Below, in pieces: positions 1 through 4,355 of a stretch of DNA of 5,331 bases. Location: the NCBI GenBank assembly GCA_004556005.1, contig SFJA01000093.1, positions 1-5,331 on the forward strand. Reading direction: 5' to 3'. The notes beneath the pieces are model-generated. The model saw only the letters and a list, made by a program, of their open reading frames with translations. It ran no database searches and was not told where the DNA came from. Each line of letters begins with the position of its first letter. The stretch's first letter is position 1. The translations under genes were made by a program, and so were the position numbers. This DNA is from Bacteroidales bacterium (GTDB lineage: Bacteria; Bacteroidota; Bacteroidia; Bacteroidales; UBA932).

Positions 1-941
1 CTTGCAACCTTGACGATGGCTTTGCTCGGAACCATCTTCTTGCAGTTGTTCAGGTAGCATAGCTGCATCGATTCATCCTTGCGGATGGCTACCCAGGCTG
101 CCTCAATGATGTTGCTGCGCAGGATGGCATGCTTTCGGAGAGTAATGTCCCCGACACCTTCATGCTCACCGCTTGAGTGGCACATCGGGATCATACCGAC
201 GTAAGCCGCAAGTTGCTCGGCATTGGCAAAACGCGTTACGTCCACGATCTCCGCCAACAGCGCAAGACCGGTGGTCTGGCCTATGCCGGGAACCGTCATA
301 AGGAGCCGTAGTGTATCCTCGAACTTCTCGCTGTGCGACAGTTTGCGCAATGCCCTCGTTATCTCCAACTTTTGTCTGCGCAGGTCCTCGAAGGCAATGA
401 ACCGCTTTGACCAGTTCGAGTTCGGCTCAAGGTATTCCTTTGGGATATCTATGCCGAGATATCGGAGCTGGGACTTGATCCGGTTCTTCTGCCGTGTCGT
501 ATCCTTCGTAATCGAGTTCTTCAATCTTATCAAAGAGCGTATCTCCAGAGCTTCAGCATCTGGGGTGTATATGCCCCTCAGTTGCTTTGCTCTCAGGCAA
601 ACAGCAAGCTTCTTGCTGTCTACCGCATCTGTCTTGCGCAGCTTCTCGCTGCTCATGGTCGGCACGTCAGCAGGGTTCACCACAATGTTGTGTATTCCCA
701 ATTCCGTCAATCTGTCGTGTATCCAGAACCCGCAGAAGCCCGCTTCATATACGGAGTAGTACTCCGCGTCCGGATATCTCATCGTCAAGGTCTTGTGCAG
801 TGCTTCCGGACTTGCATCCTGGCTGTACTTCTTCAAGACTGACGTCTCCGACAATATTGTCACCGACCAACTCTTCAAATGGACATCCAATCCTATGTAG
901 ATGTTTTGTCCTTTGAAACTAATTTTGTTTCTTTGTTCCAT
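1..941 (-). CDS. IS110-family DEDD transposase (recombinase), C-terminus cut by window edge
   Basis: This transposase moves an IS110 element, in known members guided by an RNA made by the element itself. The frame is open from ATG at 941 to the window edge, giving 313 residues; probably a few tens of C-terminal residues are missing. The N-terminal RuvC-like domain shows the acidic set D19 (GLDVH), E66 (YEAG), D105 and D108 (KTDAVDSKKLA). A charged helical stretch follows at about 130-205. The C-terminal Transposase_20 domain starts at the helix-hairpin-helix motif VPGIGQTTGLALLAEI (217-232) and continues to AAYVGMIPMCHSSGE (245-259), where S256 or S257 is the likely catalytic serine. No frameshift or internal stop is seen, so the visible part looks intact. 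The ATG directly abuts one arm of an 8-bp inverted repeat, and no Shine-Dalgarno sequence is visible. Confidence 0.93.
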   Translation of the reverse strand, partial: MEQRNKISFKGQNIYIGLDVHLKSWSVTILSETSVLKKYSQDASPEALHKTLTMRYPDAEYYSVYEAGFCGFWIHDRLTELGIHNIVVNPADVPTMSSEKLRKTDAVDSKKLAVCLRAKQLRGIYTPDAEALEIRSLIRLKNSITKDTTRQKNRIKSQLRYLGIDIPKEYLEPNSNWSKRFIAFEDLRRQKLEITRALRKLSHSEKFEDTLRLLMTVPGIGQTTGLALLAEIVDVTRFANAEQLAAYVGMIPMCHSSGEHEGVGDITLRKHAILRSNIIEAAWVAIRKDESMQLCYLNNCKKMVPSKAIVKVA

Positions 942-1007
942 AAAGCTGTGATTTAGAGGTTTTCATTTTGTTTGCACTTTAAATGTAACCAAAAAATCGA
1001 CAGCTTT
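942..1007 (-). repeat. Inverted repeat enclosing the transposase leader
   Basis: AAAGCTGT (942-949) and ACAGCTTT (1000-1007) are perfect 8-bp complements separated by 50 A/T-rich bases. In the minus-strand transcript the 3' arm ends immediately before the transposase ATG. Pairing would place the start codon at the base of a stem, which could limit translation. It could also be part of the basal stem of a larger IS RNA. The pairing is visible in sequence; the role is inferred. Confidence 0.5.
980..987 (-). promoter_or_regulatory. Possible -7 box for the transposase
   Basis: On the minus strand this reads TACATTTA, one mismatch from the Bacteroidota -7 consensus TAnnTTTG, and it lies about 40 bases before the transposase ATG. 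No TTTG -33 element is found at the expected 19-21 bp spacing. In circular IS110 intermediates the stronger promoter usually forms across the joined ends, so this internal box may be weak or chance. Confidence 0.2.
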
Positions 1008-1030
1008 ATTTTATTCAAACTCATGAAAAA

Positions 1031-1103
1031 CTTCCGGGGGTCTGCCTTAGCGGCAGGGGTCGGAACCCCTGAGAGCGCTCCTCATGAGCTTCTCGGAAGC
1101 TCA
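1031..1103 (-). ncRNA. Candidate IS110 bridge RNA segment: compact multi-hairpin structure
   Basis: This is a dense cluster of perfect pairings upstream of the transposase, at the position where IS110-group elements encode their bridge RNA. Visible stems are CTGCC/GGCAG (1042-1046 with 1052-1056), CAGGGGT/ACCCCTG (1054-1060 with 1065-1071, four-base loop) and TGAGCTT/AAGCTCA (1085-1091 with 1097-1103, five-base loop). An alternative closing stem, CTTCCG/CGGAAG (1031-1036 with 1094-1099), would enclose the inner hairpins. On the minus strand it is followed by five T residues. Two adjacent palindromes, GAGCGCTC and CTCATGAG, lie at 1073-1088. Stems that share bases imply alternative folds. The guide loops cannot be assigned because the other IS end and the target are not both visible. 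It could instead be a terminator-like structure. Confidence 0.45.
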
Positions 1104-1122
1104 CTCCATTTTTATTTGCGTT

Positions 1123-1824
1123 TCAAACATAGGAACTGTTTTCTATAAGGGATTTCTTGTCCTCAACGAACATGCACTCCGACAGTTCATCCTCGAACCT
1201 GGCTCTGAACGGGTCCCTGACAAGAGCCGCGCCGATGAGTATTACAATCTCGTCATGGATTGGCTGCCTTGCTCTGATGTACTCCGCCTGCGTCATCTCC
1301 CCATCCTTGAATCTATGCTTGAGCCGTCCGCTCTGGGCCTCAAGCTCCTGCAGTTTCTGCCGGTCGGGGGCGACCCTCTCCATCTCCTGCCTGTTGAACG
1401 ATGCCGCCCATTCGGTGAATCCGGCGAGTTTGCGCCTGATCTCCTCCCGGCGGCTCCTGAGAATCATCCAGTCGGTGTAAAGCCCTATCAGGACCTCACG
1501 GGCTCCGTCAACGCACTGCTGTGTGGCCGGGCCTCCCTCGACGCCTCCCTCGAAAAGGCTCACTCCTGGGCGGTTCCGCCGGAAGAATGTCTGCTGACGG
1601 TAGTATATATCCTTGCGTCCTGTGCATTCAACCGGAGAAGTCATGTTCACAGCGAAACCGTATCTGTCAAACGTCACCGTAGCCCTGACGGCCACCCCGG
1701 CCACATCGAATCCCATGGCATCCCCGCTGTGGAAGGGCTCATGCATCGGGAGCCACTCCCCTTTCAGAGCCCCTTCCCTGATGATCTCGCGGATCATCCC
1801 GTCCTTTTTCTCAGACAAATCCAT
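1123..1824 (-). CDS. Hypothetical protein, 233 aa, beta-rich N-terminus and coiled-coil C-terminus
   Basis: I do not recognise this family. From ATG at 1824 to TGA at 1123 it encodes 233 residues. A charged start (MDLSEKKDGMIREIIREGA) is followed by a segment with alternating hydrophobic residues suggesting beta strands (GVAVRATVTFDRYGFAVNM, about 44-62). From about residue 115 it becomes helical and rich in E, R, K and Q, with likely coiled coil around 120-185. No signal peptide or membrane segment is seen. Codon use with G/C-rich third positions and a normal amino-acid mix support this strand over the long overlapping plus-strand frame. A TTG nine bases upstream is a possible alternative start. 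The same frame stays open to 1858, and an amber codon at 1861-1863 separates it from an upstream ATG at 1893. The gene ends next to the IS110 element, so its original 3' end may have been altered by insertion. Confidence 0.7.
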   Translation of the reverse strand: MDLSEKKDGMIREIIREGALKGEWLPMHEPFHSGDAMGFDVAGVAVRATVTFDRYGFAVNMTSPVECTGRKDIYYRQQTFFRRNRPGVSLFEGGVEGGPATQQCVDGAREVLIGLYTDWMILRSRREEIRRKLAGFTEWAASFNRQEMERVAPDRQKLQELEAQSGRLKHRFKDGEMTQAEYIRARQPIHDEIVILIGAALVRDPFRARFEDELSECMFVEDKKSLIENSSYV

Positions 1825-1838
1825 ACCGAACAAAACGA

Positions 1839-1854
1839 AGGCCCCTGTGGGCCT
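1839..1854. promoter_or_regulatory. Perfect hairpin in the leader of the hypothetical gene
   Basis: AGGCCC (1839-1844) and GGGCCT (1849-1854) pair perfectly around a four-base loop. On the minus strand the stem is followed by TCGTTTTGTT, so it resembles a weak attenuator or terminator lying 15 bases before the ATG at 1824. It could equally be a protein-binding palindrome. The structure is seen directly; the function is not known. Confidence 0.35.
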
Positions 1855-1860
1855 GCATAT

Positions 1861-1893
1861 CTATATACCGGCAATATCCCTGCGGATTTCCAT
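1861..1893 (-). other. Ten-codon mini-ORF in frame with the downstream gene
   Basis: ATG at 1893 begins MEIRRDIAGI and ends at TAG (1861-1863). It is preceded by an A-rich run (CCTAAAAAAATC), the kind of start context common in Bacteroidota. The frame then continues without another stop into the 233-aa gene. Three readings are possible: a leader peptide, the true start of the gene now broken by a nonsense mutation or sequencing error, or chance. The kinase gene in this window also appears to terminate at TAG, which argues against general amber recoding. Confidence 0.3.
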
Positions 1894-1946
1894 GATTTTT
1901 TTAGGTAGAGCAGGAAAGGCTCCGCTGAAATCCCGGTAAGAATAAG

Positions 1947-1980
1947 TGCAAGCTATCCAAAAAAGGGGCTGCAAGCATCC
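1947..1980. repeat. Direct repeat upstream of the AlbA_2 gene promoter
   Basis: TGCAAGC occurs at 1947-1953 (followed by TATCC) and at 1970-1976 (followed by ATCC). The copies are 23 bp apart start to start, close to two helical turns, and end about 18 bp before the -7 box. This is a plausible tandem binding site for a regulator, but two seven-base copies may be chance. Confidence 0.3.
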
Positions 1981-1998
1981 CAGCTAAAAGAAAATCAC

Positions 1999-2006
1999 TA
2001 ACTTTG
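1999..2006 (+). promoter_or_regulatory. Bacteroidota-type -7 box for the AlbA_2 gene
   Basis: TAACTTTG matches the Bacteroidota sigma-factor -7 consensus TAnnTTTG exactly. No TTTG is present at the -33 position, so strength may depend on an activator. Transcription would begin near 2012, giving a leader of about 25 bases before ATG 2037. The box overlaps an in-frame TTG at 2004, which rules out that codon as the translation start. Confidence 0.6.
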
Positions 2007-2036
2007 ACACTCAGAGCAAGCAAAAACATCTTATTT

Positions 2037-3782
2037 ATGAATACAACTTACGAAGTAGGCAAGACCTACGAACTCAGATTCGCCAGCACCATCGTCAAGG
2101 ACGGCGCCCAGTACATCGTTGCCACCGACGGGCCCAACGACTTCACCATCAAGCCCTACGACTACCAGACTGAGTATTCTCTAATACCCAGCATCCTCTC
2201 CTGCTACGTTAGAAAGATAGGGTTCACAGGAATGCCTTACTTTGAGCAGTCCAAGGAGGCTGTTCTCAAGGACAGATACTACCAGTTCGGCGGCACCCAT
2301 ACCTTCACCATCGACGAGATACATCTCGACGCCAACTCCAACAAGCAGTTCTACGTGCTTTCGGACGAGTTCGGCATCACCCACCGCTACTATCCGAAGG
2401 ACGGGGAGGAGGTAAAGAAGAGCGGAGACCAGGTCTCACTCGTCGTGAAGGGCATCGTACCCGCCCAGAACGGCAAGAACAACGCCAGACTGGACCTTGA
2501 CGTCAAGGCTCCCGCCACCGCCGGTGCGCAGCTCGTGTACTCCACCGCCAAGCCTGTGTATCCGAAGAAATCAGGCAAGAACTTCGGCTCCGAGGACGCC
2601 AAGAAGGAGTTCAAAAGCTCCATCGTATACCCTGCGGGTGACACCTTGCCCGACATCGACAAGCAGCTCGGCATCATATGCCGCACCATCGCCGGTTTCA
2701 TGAACGCCGGTGGCGGCACCCTTTACATCGGCGTGTCAGACAGCGGATACATCTGCGGCATCGAGGGCGACTACAGCCACCTCAATGACGGAGACGAGGA
2801 CTTCACCTACAAGGAGAACGACGACCATTATATGCTCAAGATTACCAACCGCATATGCTCTGTGCTCGGCAGAACGGCCGGAACCCTCATTGATATGGAA
2901 ATCAAGGAGGAGGACGGAATGAAGTACTGCGTCGTGGACATCAAGAAGGCATCCCGCCCTATATGGTACGAGGGCAACAAGCTGTTCGTCAGAATGATTA
3001 CCACGAACCGTATGCTCAAGAACGATGAAATCACACAGTTCGTCCTTGACAGAGTTTCCAAGAACTCCTTCGTCAAGCAGAAGCAGGAGGAGGCTCCTGT
3101 TGCGGAGAGCGCTCCCGCCGCTCAGGCACAGAGCGCCGCAGCTCCGGCAGCTCCGGCACTTGCCGTCCAGCCGGCTCCCGCAGCAGTGGTTGTGAAGAAG
3201 GCCAAGAAGGTCTGGAGACATATCACCTTCTACGACAACGGGAACTGGTCATTCCAGAAGAACGAACTCCAGGGTCCCGACGTTGTCATCAACGCCGAGA
3301 TACCCGAGGACGCCAAGCAGAAGGGACTCATTCTCATTCTCGCCTATGAGAACGGACACGTGGAAGCCACCCAGCTCAAGGAGGTCCTCTACGGCAAGAA
3401 CGGACTCCTCCCGGAAGGCAAGCGCCGCGGTCAGGGTCTCTGCCTCGCCAACGGCAAGGTCGTGTCGGTGTTCTGCGTGAAGAAGAAGGACATGCTCCTT
3501 CTCACTAGCGAGGTGGCCGGTGAAAAGTACGTGAAGGCTCTTGACGTCGACACGCTCGGCATCCACGACAGAATGGGCAAGGGCAACGAGATAGTCCGCG
3601 AGAAGGGCGCCACCCTTGTAGATGTCGTCCGCATCCTTGACGACGCTGGTGCGCGCATCTCCCTCAAGGGCAGCGGCATCTTCATCGAGAAGAACCAGAA
3701 GTACACCAAGGGAGGCGTCAAGCTGACAGCCCTCGCTCCGAACTACAAGACGTTCATCGACGGATTCGGCGCCACGGCATAA
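2037..3782 (+). CDS. Schlafen/AlbA_2-domain protein with C-terminal GyrA-CTD-like repeats
   Basis: A 581-aa soluble protein from ATG 2037 to TAA. Residues 1-160 form an unrecognised beta-rich domain (VGKTYELRF, QYIVATDG, HTFTIDEIHL), possibly OB-like. Residues about 184-345 match the AlbA_2 (Schlafen-type) nucleic-acid-binding domain: KKEFKSSIVYPAG (189-201), IAGFMNAGGGTLYIGVSDSG (218-237) and IWYEGNKLFVRM (309-320). E186 and E191, five residues apart, and D235 are candidates for the acidic triad of Schlafen RNases; this placement is inferred. An Ala/Pro-rich linker spans about 351-386. The rest resembles blades of the GyrA C-terminal beta-pinwheel: LILILAYENGHVEATQLKEV (431-450) and DMLLLTSEVAGEKYVKALDV (485-504), each followed by a degenerate GyrA-box-like motif (KRRGQG at 462-467, DRMGKG at 511-516). 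The ATPase domain found in many AlbA_2 proteins is absent. It likely binds DNA or RNA; nuclease activity is unproven. It is a single-gene unit with its own promoter and terminator. Confidence 0.85.
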   Translation: MNTTYEVGKTYELRFASTIVKDGAQYIVATDGPNDFTIKPYDYQTEYSLIPSILSCYVRKIGFTGMPYFEQSKEAVLKDRYYQFGGTHTFTIDEIHLDANSNKQFYVLSDEFGITHRYYPKDGEEVKKSGDQVSLVVKGIVPAQNGKNNARLDLDVKAPATAGAQLVYSTAKPVYPKKSGKNFGSEDAKKEFKSSIVYPAGDTLPDIDKQLGIICRTIAGFMNAGGGTLYIGVSDSGYICGIEGDYSHLNDGDEDFTYKENDDHYMLKITNRICSVLGRTAGTLIDMEIKEEDGMKYCVVDIKKASRPIWYEGNKLFVRMITTNRMLKNDEITQFVLDRVSKNSFVKQKQEEAPVAESAPAAQAQSAAAPAAPALAVQPAPAAVVVKKAKKVWRHITFYDNGNWSFQKNELQGPDVVINAEIPEDAKQKGLILILAYENGHVEATQLKEVLYGKNGLLPEGKRRGQGLCLANGKVVSVFCVKKKDMLLLTSEVAGEKYVKALDVDTLGIHDRMGKGNEIVREKGATLVDVVRILDDAGARISLKGSGIFIEKNQKYTKGGVKLTALAPNYKTFIDGFGATA

Positions 3783-3828
3783 CCTTTACACTCCCCCGCC
3801 CTGGCCAAGACGGCCTGATACATTGAAC

Positions 3829-3858
3829 GCCTGTGATCAAATCCGGTCACAGGCTTTT
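3829..3858 (+). terminator. Intrinsic terminator of the AlbA_2 gene
   Basis: GCCTGTGA (3829-3836) and TCACAGGC (3847-3854) form a perfect 8-bp stem with a 10-base loop, followed at once by TTTT. It lies 46 bases after the TAA at 3782 and reads in the plus direction. The reverse direction has no T run after the stem. Confidence 0.85.
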
Positions 3859-3869
3859 CATATTCCGAC

Positions 3870-3884
3870 GGAGTCTTAGACTCC
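3870..3884 (-). terminator. Possible terminator hairpin of the kinase-HAD operon
   Basis: GGAGTC (3870-3875) and GACTCC (3879-3884) pair perfectly with a three-base loop, 5 bases beyond the HAD gene stop codon on the minus strand. No T run follows on that strand, so it may be only a 3'-end stabilising hairpin. Confidence 0.35.
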
Positions 3885-3889
3885 AGCGC

Positions 3890-4351
3890 TTATTTCGTCT
3901 TTATCTCAAGCTCTATCGAGCCTTCATCCACCAGGTCCATCAGGTCCTTTCCCGAAAGTACACCCATGTAATACAGGTAGGCCGAGGCCTTGCTCCAGTC
4001 CATGTAGGCGGAGCCGTCCGCATCCGCCTTCAACGGAGCACCGAGCGCCCCGTCATCGATGTATATGTTTCCGTATGCCTTCGGAGACGAGGTCCACACC
4101 TTCTGCGTGGGATTCTCATTGACTCCGTACAGAGGGATCCCGCGCTTCTCGAACCAGTCCAGGGAGGGCTGCAGGGTGTCCACACCCTCGGAGTCCCGAC
4201 TGCGCATCGTGCTCAGCACTAGATCGCATCCGTTAGCGACCAGCCTTTTCAGCACAGGTTCGGCGCCGATATCCTTACCCACGGCGGGATAGGCATGCTT
4301 GACACAGGTCCCGTCGAAGTCCAAAACAATAACACAACTGCCCTTTCTCAT
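3890..4351 (-). CDS. C0-type HAD-superfamily phosphatase
   Basis: A 153-aa cytosolic hydrolase of the haloacid dehalogenase superfamily, which removes phosphate through an aspartyl-phosphate intermediate with Mg2+. Motif I is VLDFDGT with nucleophile D11 and acid/base D13. Motif II is LVLSTMRSRD with S47/T48. The motif III lysine is K84 or K91. Motif IV is NIYIDDG with D99 and D100. There is no room for a cap insertion, so it is a minimal C0 type. The pattern KHAYPAVGKDIGAEPVLKRL and the IDDxxLGxP ending resemble the small Bacteroides HAD proteins typified by BT0820. The substrate is unknown. A helical tail of about 45 residues follows motif IV. The start is fixed by ATG 4351, four bases after the stop of the upstream kinase gene, so the two are almost certainly co-transcribed and perhaps translationally coupled. 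The gene ends with TAA. Confidence 0.88.
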   Translation of the reverse strand: MRKGSCVIVLDFDGTCVKHAYPAVGKDIGAEPVLKRLVANGCDLVLSTMRSRDSEGVDTLQPSLDWFEKRGIPLYGVNENPTQKVWTSSPKAYGNIYIDDGALGAPLKADADGSAYMDWSKASAYLYYMGVLSGKDLMDLVDEGSIELEIKTK

Positions 4352-4355
4352 TCAG

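Larger units (their letters stand above)
1..1122 (-). mobile_element. IS110-family insertion sequence, transposase-proximal end (partial)
   Basis: An IS110-family transposase gene is followed, on its upstream side, by about 180 bp of non-coding sequence full of hairpins. This is the usual layout of the left end of an IS110-group element. IS110 elements lack terminal inverted repeats and give little or no target duplication, so the outer boundary cannot be placed from one copy. It most likely lies between about 1100 and 1122, just after the stop codon of the neighbouring gene at 1123. The other end of the element is outside the window. The element and the neighbouring gene point the same way (minus strand). 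Confidence 0.75.

Noticed and set aside
223..759. Plus-strand frames over the transposase region
   Set aside because: They lie opposite the DEDD transposase, which has all its motifs on the minus strand; the plus products show no family features.
1861..1863. Amber recoding, as in some gut phages
   Set aside because: The kinase gene ends at TAG right after its domain and four bases before the next ATG, so TAG acts as a stop here. The mini-ORF is better explained as a leader or a mutation.
1084..1908. Long plus-strand frame (274 codons) opposite the 233-aa gene
   Set aside because: Its translation is rich in Leu, Pro, His and Ser with no family resemblance, while the minus-strand product has a normal charged composition, coding-like third positions and helical periodicity. 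It is an antisense shadow of a GC-rich gene.
2004..2036. TTG at 2004 as start of the AlbA_2 gene
   Set aside because: It lies inside the -7 promoter box (TAACTTTG), so it would precede the transcription start; ATG 2037 follows a typical A/T-rich leader.
2736..3221. Minus-strand frames inside the AlbA_2 gene
   Set aside because: They are antisense to a gene with clear domain motifs and give low-complexity Leu/Ser/Val-rich products.
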